Shown here piece after piece: positions 54,853 to 63,493 of a stretch of 64,000 bases of DNA. Each line of letters starts with the position of its first letter. Within the stretch, counting starts at the first letter, position 1. The stretch covers positions 21,077 to 85,076 of the forward strand of contig VSPN01000003.1 in NCBI GenBank assembly GCA_009775355.1, given 5' to 3'. Made by a program: the position numbers and the translations under genes. The notes beneath the pieces were generated by a model that saw nothing but the letters and a program-made list of their open reading frames with translations, was not told the origin of the DNA and made no database searches. The stretch comes from Muribaculaceae bacterium (GTDB lineage: Bacteria; Bacteroidota; Bacteroidia; Bacteroidales; Muribaculaceae).

Positions 54853-55899
54853 ATGAAAGAGAAACTTATCAAAATGATGTTTGTGGCGGTGCTCGCCGGT
54901 GCGGGTGTCGCGGAGGTAGTGGCCGATGACGCCGGGCAGGTCATGTTCCGTAATGCCGCGCTCGATTCGGATTATGTGTGGATGGCTACGGGCGAGGGGC
55001 TTGTGCGCCATGACAAGAAATCGGGTGAGGAACAGTCGTTCTCGTCCGAACGGTATAAGAATCTGACGGCAGTGGCGGTTTCTTCCGACGGAGTCGTATA
55101 TGTCGGCGGCGCGGCCGGGGCCGGAACCGCCATGTTCGACGGGAGTTCGTTCACTCCGCTTTCAGGAGCCGACATACAGAATGTGTCGAGAATGATCTGC
55201 GCCGACCGCCTCTGGACAGGAGCCTCGCAGTGCCTGTATGCCTATGACGGCAGCAGTTGGGAAACGTATGAGAGCGCATACCCGATGGCCTCTTACTATC
55301 AGTTCGACGCGCTGGCATTCGATGGCGCGTCAGGAACTCTCTGGTTCGGAGTCGACACTAATGTCGCAGGCGGAAGGCTCGGCTATGTGTCGCAAGAGGG
55401 AAAACTCAGCTATGTGGCGGATTTCACAGAAAACGTATACGACATGTGCTTCACCGGCGAGGGAACACTTCTTATGGCAACGGAGAGCGGCATGTTCCGT
55501 TGCGACAACGGCGTTGTGTCGTTTCTCGAACACCCGATAAGCTCGTTGCCCCGCAAATGCACAGCCGTGGCTGCAGCCGATGACAATGTGTGGTTTGCAG
55601 GCGGCAATACACTTGTGAGCGGAACCGGAAATGCTTACCGTTCGTTCAGATGCGACACCGACTACGAATCAGACTATATTACGACGATCCTTCCCGACGG
55701 CGATACCGTGTGGGTGACTCTCGCCTACGGCGGTCTTTACAGATTCGACGGCGAGACGTTCGAGCATGCAGGAGTCGGTGCGGTTGTGAGTGACAGCGAA
55801 GCCGGCGACGGTCGCACATACGATCTCAACGGCATCGAGATCCGCGAGCCGCGCAAAGGTGCCGTCTATATCAGAAACGGAAAGAAAGTGACCATCTGA
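54853..55899 (+). CDS. Secreted beta-propeller-like protein
   Basis: 348 residues. Signal peptide (about 1-24), then repeated propeller-type strands of the form SDYVWMATGEGLVRHDKKSG, DGVVYVGGAAGAGTAMFDGS, GTLWFGVDTNVAGGRLGYV and DTVWVTLAYGGLYRFDG, similar to the ligand-sensing propellers of hybrid two-component systems but without a membrane part. The C terminus RTYDLNGIEIREPRKGAVYI then NGKKVTI matches tails on other secreted Bacteroidales proteins. GC-rich, unlike the preceding gene; probably cotranscribed with it. Confidence 0.82.
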   Translation: MKEKLIKMMFVAVLAGAGVAEVVADDAGQVMFRNAALDSDYVWMATGEGLVRHDKKSGEEQSFSSERYKNLTAVAVSSDGVVYVGGAAGAGTAMFDGSSFTPLSGADIQNVSRMICADRLWTGASQCLYAYDGSSWETYESAYPMASYYQFDALAFDGASGTLWFGVDTNVAGGRLGYVSQEGKLSYVADFTENVYDMCFTGEGTLLMATESGMFRCDNGVVSFLEHPISSLPRKCTAVAAADDNVWFAGGNTLVSGTGNAYRSFRCDTDYESDYITTILPDGDTVWVTLAYGGLYRFDGETFEHAGVGAVVSDSEAGDGRTYDLNGIEIREPRKGAVYIRNGKKVTI

Positions 55900-55910
55900 C
55901 GCATATCCGA

Positions 55911-57905
55911 TCAGTAGCTGCCGGCCGTGGAGCGGCGCGTGCCCCGGTCGTTGGGATCGAACGGATTGCGGGTCGGATCGAAGATCTCCTCCTCTTCCTC
56001 CTCTTCCGTCTGGTTCTTCTGATTGCGGTTGCGCTTGTCTGACGCCGGCTTGTTCTTTGTGATTGCCGCAGGCTTCATCATGTCGAGCGGAGTGTCGAAA
56101 AGCGCCCAGTTCTCCTCCTTGTCCCAGTTCTTCTTCACATTGATGGCCTTGGGATAATAATACACAGGTTCGGGCTGAAGCCCGAGAGCGTAATTGCCCG
56201 TGTCGTACTCGCCGTTGCCGTTAAGGTCGAGCACGATGCGGGCATAATATTTGCCCGGCGTCAGGAATGGAAAGAAGGCGTCGCCGTTGTCGAGCCGAGC
56301 CGTGCGCTGCACGGCGTCGCTGCTGTTGAGCAGCTCGACAAACGCCGGAATCGCGTTGTCAAGACCCGTCACGTGGAAAAGAACCGAGCAGTAGTCGCCC
56401 GTCTGCTTCACCGTGAAATCATGGCGCAGCGGCAGGGTAGGCTTGCCGTAGATGTCGGTGGCGGCAAGCGAATCGATCTCCAGACGGTATTTCCCTCCAT
56501 ATTCCCACGGATAGTCGAGCGAGAACCGGCGGGGCTCAAGCGAATCCGGCCGTTCGGGCGAGAACTCGCCTGATACGGGCACATAGACCGAATCCGCCAA
56601 GACCGACAGCCTTACGGCACGCGTGTCGAACGACGCGAGAGGAGCCGGAGTCTCGAACATGACAGGCAGGTGTACATCCTGCGTCGACGATCCGAGCATC
56701 TTGAAAGCAGTGGTGATCGCGGCGATAGAGTCTGCATATGATATGCGCTTTTTCTTGTCTTTCTTTTTAGGAACCGGCAGCTTTCTTGTGAAGAACGACA
56801 GAGTGTCGGCCACGTGTGATTTCACAAGATTCTGGTCCGAGCGGGTGTATCGCGCCACGATGCGCAGGGAGTCCTCGCGCATGAGTTCCGGAGTGAGCCA
56901 CCACACAAGCGAGTCGAGCGAGGCCGATGCCTCAAGTGTGCCGATGCGGCCGATGTCCGGATGACCGATCACCGACAGTTCCGGCAGCGAGTCGGCGCGA
57001 GTATTGAACTTGAGGAACACGCGGGTGGAGTCGATGCGCTCATATTTCGACAGATACTGCTGGCGCACGCCTGAATTGAACGAACGGAGCACTATGTCGT
57101 TCGGGAGAAACATGGTGCGGGTCCGCTCCCTGACGGAGTCGAGCAGCCCGGTCAGCGGATCGTAGACCGAATCGAGTGCCGTAGCTGTCTCCGAATAAGG
57201 CTCAACGGTGAAATCGCAGAAAGCCAGATCCTCCTCGGGCGACGAATAGGCGTAGTCATTGTCCATGTCGCCGAGCGCGAATACTCGGTACTTGCCCGGC
57301 GCGAGCCCCCGGATCGTGAACCGCCCGCGGTCATCGGTCTTGGCCACGCGCAGAAACCGCTTGCTTGTGAAGGCGGAGTCGGCCATGTCGGAGTGCACGC
57401 CGACAAGCATGCTCTGCTGCGGCTCAAGATTGCGGGCGGCGAGCACGCGGCCCGACACTCGCAGCGAGTCGAGCACCGGGCCTGTCGAGAAGGTGTAGGT
57501 GAACCCCTGCAGCTTGTTCCCCTCGTTGTTGTCTTCGATGGCGTCGGCAAAATCGACCGTATAGGTGGTGTTGGGCGCGAGCGAGTCGAACTCGATGTTG
57601 ACACGGCGTCCCTGCGAGGTCACACGGGGCGTGGAACCGGATACGGGAGAGACCACCACCTTCTGGAAGGCGTCTTTCACGTTTATAAGCTCGTCGAAGT
57701 TAAGGGTCATCCTCTCGCGCGTCACATTGAGCGAGCCCGACGGGGGATTGGCTGAAATAAACCGCGGAGGATCCTCGTCGCGAGGGCCTCCCGACGGAGT
57801 GCCGATGTTGGCGCAGGATGCGGCCGAAAGCATGGCCGCGACGGCTGTCAGAACGTATGACACGCGGCGTGCCGCCGCGCCGGTAAATCTTTTTTTATAC
57901 TGCAT
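55911..57905 (-). CDS. Ig-like (Big_5/SbsA) domain lipoprotein
   Basis: 664 residues. Lipoprotein signal ending AAMLSAASC, then ANIGTPSGGPRDEDPPRFIS, an SbsA-type Ig-like domain (PSGSLNVTRERMTLNFDELI), a carboxypeptidase-regulatory-like fold (GRFTIRGLAPGKYRVFALGD) and a further beta-rich part, ending with a Glu-run (about 640: EEEEEEE). Conserved in Bacteroidetes and placed at the envelope; function unknown. It converges on the propeller gene with 11 bp between stops and is divergent from secDF. Confidence 0.85.
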   Translation of the reverse strand: MQYKKRFTGAAARRVSYVLTAVAAMLSAASCANIGTPSGGPRDEDPPRFISANPPSGSLNVTRERMTLNFDELINVKDAFQKVVVSPVSGSTPRVTSQGRRVNIEFDSLAPNTTYTVDFADAIEDNNEGNKLQGFTYTFSTGPVLDSLRVSGRVLAARNLEPQQSMLVGVHSDMADSAFTSKRFLRVAKTDDRGRFTIRGLAPGKYRVFALGDMDNDYAYSSPEEDLAFCDFTVEPYSETATALDSVYDPLTGLLDSVRERTRTMFLPNDIVLRSFNSGVRQQYLSKYERIDSTRVFLKFNTRADSLPELSVIGHPDIGRIGTLEASASLDSLVWWLTPELMREDSLRIVARYTRSDQNLVKSHVADTLSFFTRKLPVPKKKDKKKRISYADSIAAITTAFKMLGSSTQDVHLPVMFETPAPLASFDTRAVRLSVLADSVYVPVSGEFSPERPDSLEPRRFSLDYPWEYGGKYRLEIDSLAATDIYGKPTLPLRHDFTVKQTGDYCSVLFHVTGLDNAIPAFVELLNSSDAVQRTARLDNGDAFFPFLTPGKYYARIVLDLNGNGEYDTGNYALGLQPEPVYYYPKAINVKKNWDKEENWALFDTPLDMMKPAAITKNKPASDKRNRNQKNQTEEEEEEEIFDPTRNPFDPNDRGTRRSTAGSY

Positions 57906-57932
57906 TATGACTCACTGCTCATAAATAATCAC

Positions 57933-57940
57933 CAAAAATA
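57933..57940 (-). promoter_or_regulatory. -7 box for the Ig-like lipoprotein
   Basis: TATTTTTG on minus, 27 bp before the ATG. A TTTG lies 26 bp further up (57967-57970), longer than usual. Confidence 0.45.
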
Positions 57941-57990
57941 AGCAAAATAATCCATAATTTCGCTCTCAAAAACTAAAAATGTAATGTTCT

Positions 57991-58024
57991 TTTGTAGAAA
58001 CATCAAAAAAAAGAGGTATATTTG
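57991..58024 (+). promoter_or_regulatory. Promoter of secDF
   Basis: TTTG (57991-57994), 22-bp spacer, TATATTTG (58017-58024). Leader about 130 nt, GC-rich in its middle. Confidence 0.6.
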
Positions 58025-58158
58025 CAAGCTGAAAGAGTATACCGCCTCCCCGACGGTTGCTTCCGGCGTTGCCGGGCGTCTGCTTTCCGGCAGCGGAAAC
58101 AGCTCCCGGGCCGACTGACCTACATGAAAATTAATAAATAAAATAACAACAAAACAAA

Positions 58159-61128
58159 ATGCAGAACAAAGGGTTTATCAGCACCATTGCAATTCTGTTG
58201 GTTTTGATATGCGGATTCTACATCTCATTCTCGTTCGTGACCCGTCACTACGAGAACGAGGCGCGTGAGTTCGCGGCCAAAATGTCGAAGACTACAGACG
58301 AGACCAATGATGCCTACAAACAGAGTCTGAAGCAATTCAACGATTCGATCGACAAAGAGAAAGTGTATCTTGGTTACACCTACAACCAGGTGCGCAAGAT
58401 GGAGGTGGGTCTCGGCCTTGACCTCAAGGGTGGTATGAACGTGGTGCTCGAGGTGTCGGTTCCCGACATGCTCCGCCAGTACGCGTCGGGCGACGCCCAG
58501 CTCGCCCAGATCAACGCAGCCATCAAGAAAGCGCAGGAGGCCGGCGTTAAGCCGAGCGACGCCGACTTTATTGCAAAGGTGGGCAGCTATATCCAGCCGG
58601 GCGTCATGTCGGGTCTTTTCATCCGCGAGGGTGAATATATGGGCCAGCTCAAGAGCAACGCCTCGAATGCAGAGGTGATCGAAGCGCTCAACAAGCAGGT
58701 CGACAGCCAGGTAGACGCTGCGTTCAACATATTCCGCACTCGTATCGACCAGTTCGGCGTTGTGGCTCCCAACATCCAGAAACTTCAGGACAAGAAGGGT
58801 CAGATCCTTCTCGAGCTTCCCGGAGTGAAGGAGCCCGAGCGTGTGACCGACCTTCTGAAGTCGAGCGCAAACCTTGAGTTCTTCGAGGTCTACAACTATA
58901 ATGAGATTCTCGGCGACCTCCAGAACTTCGCTACACAGTATGCCGCACAAGACACAGTGAACCGTGTCAACCTCTTCGCTCTTCTCGGCGGAGTGCAGCG
59001 CAACGGCAGCCCGGTTGTCGGCATGGTGACTCCGTCGAACAAGCCTCTTGTAGACTCGATCATGAACAGCGAGCTCGCCAAGAGAACCCTTCCCTCCGAC
59101 CTCACTCTGGCGTGGAGCGTGAAGCCCGCCGAGTTCCCCCGCACCGACGAGAAAGGCAATGTGCTCAAGAAAGCCAACGGCGAGAACCTCACCGACTCAT
59201 ACTGGGAGCTTGTGGCCCTCAAGGGTGACGCTGCTCTCGAAGGTGACGCCGTGACCTCGGCATCGTCCGAATACGACAACATGCAGGGCAATATGGTCAA
59301 CATGAAGATGACCGACCGCGGAGCGCAGGAGTGGGCGACCATCACCCGCAACAACATCGGCCGTTCCATCGCCATCGTGCTCGACGACAACGTATATTCT
59401 TTCCCCAACGTCAGCAACGAGATCACGGGCGGCAGCTCGCAGATAACCGGCAACTTCACTCCCGAGGAAGCCAATGACCTCGCCAATGTGCTCAAGTCGG
59501 GCAAGATGTCGGCCCGCGTCGATGTGGTCAGCAACAATGTGATCGGCCCGAGCCTCGGCGCCGAGGCTATCCAGATGGGCTTCGTGTCGTTTATCGTGGC
59601 GATTGCCCTGCTGATGATCCTCATGGTGCTCTATTACGGCTGGATTCCCGGTCTGGTGGCCAATGTGGGTCTGATCCTCAACCTCTACTTCACGCTCGGT
59701 ATCCTCGCATCGCTCCAGGCCGTGCTGACACTGTCTGGTATCGCCGGTATCGTGCTCGCGCTCGGTATGGCGGTCGACGCCAACGTGCTTATCTTCGAGC
59801 GCACCAAAGAGGAACTCAAGAACGGCAAGAAGCTCCGTCAGGCCATCTCCGAGGGCTACAGCAACGCCTTCTCGGCCATCTTCGACTCGAACCTCACTTC
59901 GATCATCACCGGCGTGATCCTCCTCGTCTTTGGCTCAGGCCCCATCAAGGGCTTCGCCACCACGCTCATAATCGGTATCGTCTGCTCATTCTTCACGGCA
60001 GTCTTCCTGACACGCATAGCGTTTGATCTCATCACCAAGAACGGCCGCAACGCAGGCATGACATTCACCACCGGCATCAGCTGCAACTTCCTCACAAGCC
60101 CGAAGATCAACTTCCTCGGCCAGTGGAAGACGGCGTCGGTCGTATGGCTCGCCCTTGTTGTTGTCGGCATCGCGTCGCTCGCTATCAGAGGCATGAACCA
60201 GGGCATCGACTTCTCGGGTGGCCGCAACTACGTGGTGCAGTTCGAGAAGGATGTTGACCGCGAGGCCGTTCAGCAGAATCTTACGAAGCTTCTTCAGGAG
60301 AAAGCCAACGACCCGACCGTGTCTGTGCAGGTCATCACCATCGACAATCCCTCTAAGCTCCGTATCTCGACGAGCTACAAGATCAACGACGAGTCCGAAG
60401 GCATCGAGAACGAGATCACCGACCTGCTCTATCAGGGTCTGCAGAACGAGCTGACCACCGGCGGCAAGCTGATGGACAAGACAGCGTTCACAATCGCCGA
60501 CGAGAGCCGCGGTATCCTTTCGATCCAGAAAGTGGGTCCCTCGGTGGCCGACGACATGAAGCGTGACGCATACTGGGCTGTCGGAATCGCGCTTGTCTGC
60601 ATGTTCCTCTACATCCTGCTCCGATTCCGCAACGTCGCCTTCTCCGTAGGCGCGCTCGCGGCTGTGGCACTGACAGCATTCCTCATCATCGGCTTCTACT
60701 CCGTCTGCTGGGGCTTCCTCCCCTTCTCGATGGAGATCGACCAGTCGTTTATCGCAGCCGTGCTGACCATAATCGGTTATCAGATCAACGACACCGTGGT
60801 AGTGTTCGACCGTGTCCGCGAGATGATGAAAGACTATCCGAAAGAGGATCGCTTCCTGACCTTCAACAAGTCGCTCAACACGACACTGAGCCGCACGGTG
60901 ATGACATCGTTCTCGACTCTGCTCGTGCTTCTCTGCATCTTCTTCCTCGGTGGCGACACGATCCGTTCGTTCACATTCGCGATGATCTTCGGTGTGGTTG
61001 TCGGAACATTCTGCTCGCTCTACTGCGCGGCACCGATCGCCTACAACATCATTCGCCGCAACACGAAGAAGAACGTTGCCTTGGCCGACGGCAAGCCCGT
61101 GCTCGAAGGCAACCGCCGTTTCAAATAA
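58159..61128 (+). CDS. secDF: Fused SecD-SecF protein translocase subunit
   Basis: 989 residues, the Bacteroidetes fusion of SecD (about 1-620) and SecF (about 660-989). Twelve membrane helices in two sets of six, with periplasmic P1 domains. SecD signatures: GLGLDLKGGMNVVLEV, LELPGVKEPERV, VLALGMAVDANVLIFERTKE; SecF signatures: GIDFSGGRNYVVQFE, GYQINDTVVVFDRVREMMKD, LNTTLSRTVMTSFSTLLVLL. Uses the proton-motive force to pull exported proteins through SecYEG. The export of the many secreted proteins in this window depends on it. Confidence 0.97.
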   Translation: MQNKGFISTIAILLVLICGFYISFSFVTRHYENEAREFAAKMSKTTDETNDAYKQSLKQFNDSIDKEKVYLGYTYNQVRKMEVGLGLDLKGGMNVVLEVSVPDMLRQYASGDAQLAQINAAIKKAQEAGVKPSDADFIAKVGSYIQPGVMSGLFIREGEYMGQLKSNASNAEVIEALNKQVDSQVDAAFNIFRTRIDQFGVVAPNIQKLQDKKGQILLELPGVKEPERVTDLLKSSANLEFFEVYNYNEILGDLQNFATQYAAQDTVNRVNLFALLGGVQRNGSPVVGMVTPSNKPLVDSIMNSELAKRTLPSDLTLAWSVKPAEFPRTDEKGNVLKKANGENLTDSYWELVALKGDAALEGDAVTSASSEYDNMQGNMVNMKMTDRGAQEWATITRNNIGRSIAIVLDDNVYSFPNVSNEITGGSSQITGNFTPEEANDLANVLKSGKMSARVDVVSNNVIGPSLGAEAIQMGFVSFIVAIALLMILMVLYYGWIPGLVANVGLILNLYFTLGILASLQAVLTLSGIAGIVLALGMAVDANVLIFERTKEELKNGKKLRQAISEGYSNAFSAIFDSNLTSIITGVILLVFGSGPIKGFATTLIIGIVCSFFTAVFLTRIAFDLITKNGRNAGMTFTTGISCNFLTSPKINFLGQWKTASVVWLALVVVGIASLAIRGMNQGIDFSGGRNYVVQFEKDVDREAVQQNLTKLLQEKANDPTVSVQVITIDNPSKLRISTSYKINDESEGIENEITDLLYQGLQNELTTGGKLMDKTAFTIADESRGILSIQKVGPSVADDMKRDAYWAVGIALVCMFLYILLRFRNVAFSVGALAAVALTAFLIIGFYSVCWGFLPFSMEIDQSFIAAVLTIIGYQINDTVVVFDRVREMMKDYPKEDRFLTFNKSLNTTLSRTVMTSFSTLLVLLCIFFLGGDTIRSFTFAMIFGVVVGTFCSLYCAAPIAYNIIRRNTKKNVALADGKPVLEGNRRFK

Positions 61129-61164
61129 TACGGTATAATATAATAATACATACACTCAGCAACA

Positions 61165-61192
61165 GAGGGGATGTCCGCAAGGGCATCCCCTC
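61165..61192 (+). terminator. Hairpin after secDF
   Basis: A 12-bp stem (61165-61176 and 61181-61192, one G-U) with a GCAA tetraloop, 37 bp past the stop. No T-run, so termination may be Rho-dependent or the hairpin may stabilise the 3' end. Confidence 0.55.
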
Positions 61193-61271
61193 CGTTGCAT
61201 AATCCCGCACGCTCAAACCGGCGTTTTCGCACGAGAGGTTTTGCGCGAGGCTTGCGGTGATGTCTGAGGGC

Positions 61272-61310
61272 GCGACCGAACCGGGAGCAGCGGCTCTCCA
61301 AGCCGTTGAC
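61272..61310 (+). repeat. 39-nt foldable repeat, copy 1
   Basis: Core ACCGGGAGCAGCGGCTCTCC (61280-61299) then AAGCCGTTGAC. Contains CGGCTC-TCC-AAGCCG, a short stem-loop with one imperfect pair. Direct orientation relative to copy 2. Confidence 0.75.
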
Positions 61311-61338
61311 GGTGTGCGTATTTTCGACTCTGTAGCCT

Positions 61339-61365
61339 CACGCGGAGAGCGCAGAGGCGCAGAGG
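61339..61365 (+). repeat. GCGCAGAGG short tandem element
   Basis: CACGCGGAGAGCGCAGAGGC followed by GCAGAGG: two near-repeats of GCGCAGAGG between copies 1 and 2 of the 39-nt repeat. Similar GCAGAGGCGCAGAG strings occur as dispersed repeats in other bacteria, which suggests mobile or replicative origin. Confidence 0.5.
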
Positions 61366-61387
61366 GCTTCGCGAGGATATTGAGCAC

Positions 61388-61426
61388 GCGAACGGACTGG
61401 GAGCAGCGGCTCTCCGAGCCGGTGAA
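61388..61426 (+). repeat. 39-nt foldable repeat, copy 2
   Basis: Core ACTGGGAGCAGCGGCTCTCC (61396-61415) then GAGCCGGTGAA. Stem CGGCTC/GAGCCG with loop TCC is perfect. Confidence 0.8.
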
Positions 61427-61457
61427 AATTGTGGGGGAAATTGAGAGGAGGGCTTTT

Positions 61458-61496
61458 GTCAACGCCTCGGAGAGGCGCCGCTCCCGGTCCGGACGC
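61458..61496 (-). repeat. 39-nt foldable repeat, copy 3 (inverted)
   Basis: On minus: ACCGGGAGCGGCGCCTCTCC then GAGGCGTTGAC. Stem CGCCTC/GAGGCG keeps pairing although both partners differ from copy 2 (G to C matched by C to G), a compensatory change. Confidence 0.8.
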
Positions 61497-61524
61497 AGCG
61501 GTTGGCAGTTAGCGGAATTTGTGT

Positions 61525-61532
61525 TATATTTG
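61525..61532 (+). promoter_or_regulatory. -7 box of the third TPR-HTH regulator
   Basis: TATATTTG with GTTG 20 bp upstream (61501-61504). Leader about 22 nt. Confidence 0.5.
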
Positions 61533-61558
61533 CAGTGTTAACATCTGAAACGAACACA

Positions 61559-63361
61559 ATGAAGTCTCTCCATACACATCCGCTGATCGCCATGCTCCTT
61601 GCTGTGGTTGCATTCTCCTGCGGCTCAGGGGGTAGCTGCGGTGAAATTTTCGACAAAGCAGAGAAGCTGATCGCCGTGCATCTCGACTCCGCGATGTCAT
61701 ACCTCGAAAGACTCGCCGCCGACACCACATGGACGAAAGATATGCGGGAATCCGACCGTGCGCGATTCTCCCTTCTCCGCGTCAAAGCCGCCGACAAGGC
61801 GTACATTCGCCACACATCCGACTCGCTGATCCGCACCGCACTCGCATATTACGAAAACCACACCGGCTCGGATCACTACCCCGAGGCACTCTATTATGGC
61901 GGCCGCGTCTACTCCGACCTCGGCGACTTGCCCTCAGCTCTTCCGTATTACCAGACCGCCCTATACAACCTGCCTGAAAATGAAGATAACAAGAGACTCC
62001 GGACGAATATACTTGTCCAGACAGCGTATATAATGGATCGAATGCGCCTTTATGACGAGGCGATACCATTGATCCAGGAAAATATAGAACTGTGTCGAGA
62101 GTTGAAAGATTCATCTCATCTGGCCGATGACCTGCAATTTTTGGGTGCTATGTATATGCATGAAGAAAAATATGATACCGCAGTGAAATTTTTCAGGGAG
62201 TCTAAGGAAATACTGGATGGTAAAAATGATAGATTGTCTGCAAAATCCGACATGTATATTGCCGCAATATATTATAAACAGAAGAAATATGTCGAGGCAT
62301 TGCAGGTGATAAGAGGTTTGCCGGAAAGGATATCCGGCACATATCATCCGCAGGCACTTACATATGCAGCTGAAATTTATTTGAATAACGGGATAAATGA
62401 TACTGCTTACATGTATGCTGACTCCATTATCAAATACCGTGCATCCAACAATCGCCATATCGGATATAAAATATTGCTCAAAGCTCCTCTGCGAAACTTA
62501 ATTCCGAAAGACTCTCTGGAAGTATATTATGAAAGATATGCAAGTCTTGTAAATGAGAATCTTGATAGAAATGCCGACAGACTTGCATTGATTCAGGCAT
62601 CAGTCTATAATTACAGTATGCATCAAAGAGAAAAAGAGGCCGCAGTTTCTGCGAAAGAGAAATTTCGTACAATTCTTATTGTGGTATCTTTATTGGCCGG
62701 AGCGTGCATAATACTGATATTATATTTGAAATACACCAATAAGCGCCAGATGCTTGATCTTGTCATCGCCACACGTCAGATTGACTATCTTAGATCCGAG
62801 TTGACAGCATCTGCACGTATATACCACAACCAGCCGAGGTGTATAGAGGCACACCCCTTGAGCGAACAGGAGGTTTTATCATCATCCAGAGAACTGCCGG
62901 CAGATATCAGGGACGAAAATGAAGCAATAGCAGTCAGGGATAGCAATCCGCGTGAGGATTTTGTTAACAAATTGTTATTGTTACTTGAAGATAAAACAGA
63001 ATTGAAACCATTGCCAGAAGTTGTTTTAAACTCCGAACTATATCGCATTTTGAAAAACAAAATAAGAGAAAAGGATGCTATCCCTCACAAGAGTGAGTTA
63101 TGGCTCGAACTCGAACAACTTGTAGATGCAAATTTCCCTCAGTTCAACAAAAATTTAAAAACTCTGACAAAAGGGACTCTGCTGCAATCGGAATACCGAC
63201 TGGCGATGCTCGTCAAGTGCGGTTTTTCTCCAAGAGATCTTACATATCTGCTTAGTATAAGCAAAGGAGGGGTGTCAGCGCGAAGAACGAGGTTCGGAAT
63301 TAAGTTTTTCGACAGGAAGTTGTCTACAGATGATGTAGATAGGTTAATTCGCTCTTTGTAA
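61559..63361 (+). CDS. TPR - transmembrane - HTH regulator (third copy)
   Basis: 600 residues from the ATG downstream of the -7 box. A lipoprotein-like signal (MLLAVVAFSC), TPR-like helices (about 90-350: ALYYGGRVYSDLGDLPSALP, LGAMYMHEEKYDTAVKFF), a transmembrane helix (about 370-391, ILIVVSLLAGACIILILYL), a linker and a C-terminal HTH-like end (SEYRLAMLVKCGFSPRDLTY, LLSISKGGVSARRTRFGIKF). Same layout as the regulators at 15.9 and 50.1 kb, though the HTH is divergent. The first 420 bp are GC-rich and the rest AT-rich, a sharp change inside one gene. A small secreted protein follows, its likely target by position. Confidence 0.83.
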   Translation: MKSLHTHPLIAMLLAVVAFSCGSGGSCGEIFDKAEKLIAVHLDSAMSYLERLAADTTWTKDMRESDRARFSLLRVKAADKAYIRHTSDSLIRTALAYYENHTGSDHYPEALYYGGRVYSDLGDLPSALPYYQTALYNLPENEDNKRLRTNILVQTAYIMDRMRLYDEAIPLIQENIELCRELKDSSHLADDLQFLGAMYMHEEKYDTAVKFFRESKEILDGKNDRLSAKSDMYIAAIYYKQKKYVEALQVIRGLPERISGTYHPQALTYAAEIYLNNGINDTAYMYADSIIKYRASNNRHIGYKILLKAPLRNLIPKDSLEVYYERYASLVNENLDRNADRLALIQASVYNYSMHQREKEAAVSAKEKFRTILIVVSLLAGACIILILYLKYTNKRQMLDLVIATRQIDYLRSELTASARIYHNQPRCIEAHPLSEQEVLSSSRELPADIRDENEAIAVRDSNPREDFVNKLLLLLEDKTELKPLPEVVLNSELYRILKNKIREKDAIPHKSELWLELEQLVDANFPQFNKNLKTLTKGTLLQSEYRLAMLVKCGFSPRDLTYLLSISKGGVSARRTRFGIKFFDRKLSTDDVDRLIRSL

Positions 63362-63383
63362 GTATTTTATAGAATAAAATAAC

Positions 63384-63439
63384 TGTGCGCGTTTTGTGCG
63401 CGTTTTTCAATTTTGGAAAACGCGCACAAAACGCGCACA
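63384..63439. repeat. 23-bp inverted repeat built of 11-bp direct repeats
   Basis: Arms 63384-63406 and 63417-63439 are exact complements. Each arm is two tandem copies of GTGCGCGTTTT (or its complement AAAACGCGCAC). The 10-nt loop can pair further. It lies between the regulator stop and the next promoter; no T-run follows, so it could be a terminator-like hairpin or a binding site with four equal half-sites. Confidence 0.85.
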
Positions 63440-63469
63440 AAATTTATTTCAGAAATCAAGGAAATGGAA

Positions 63470-63477
63470 TACATTTG
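63470..63477 (+). promoter_or_regulatory. -7 box of the small secreted protein
   Basis: TACATTTG, 16 nt before the chosen ATG; TTTC (3 of 4) lies 19 bp upstream. Confidence 0.5.
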
Positions 63478-63493
63478 TGGCAAAAATTTTAAT

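Noticed and set aside
59986..61155. 389-codon frame antisense to the SecF half
   Set aside because: Antisense shadow of a conserved gene; no start signals or motif.
61272..61496. CRISPR array
   Set aside because: Only three copies, one inverted, with unequal spacing (116 and about 70 bp) and no cas genes.
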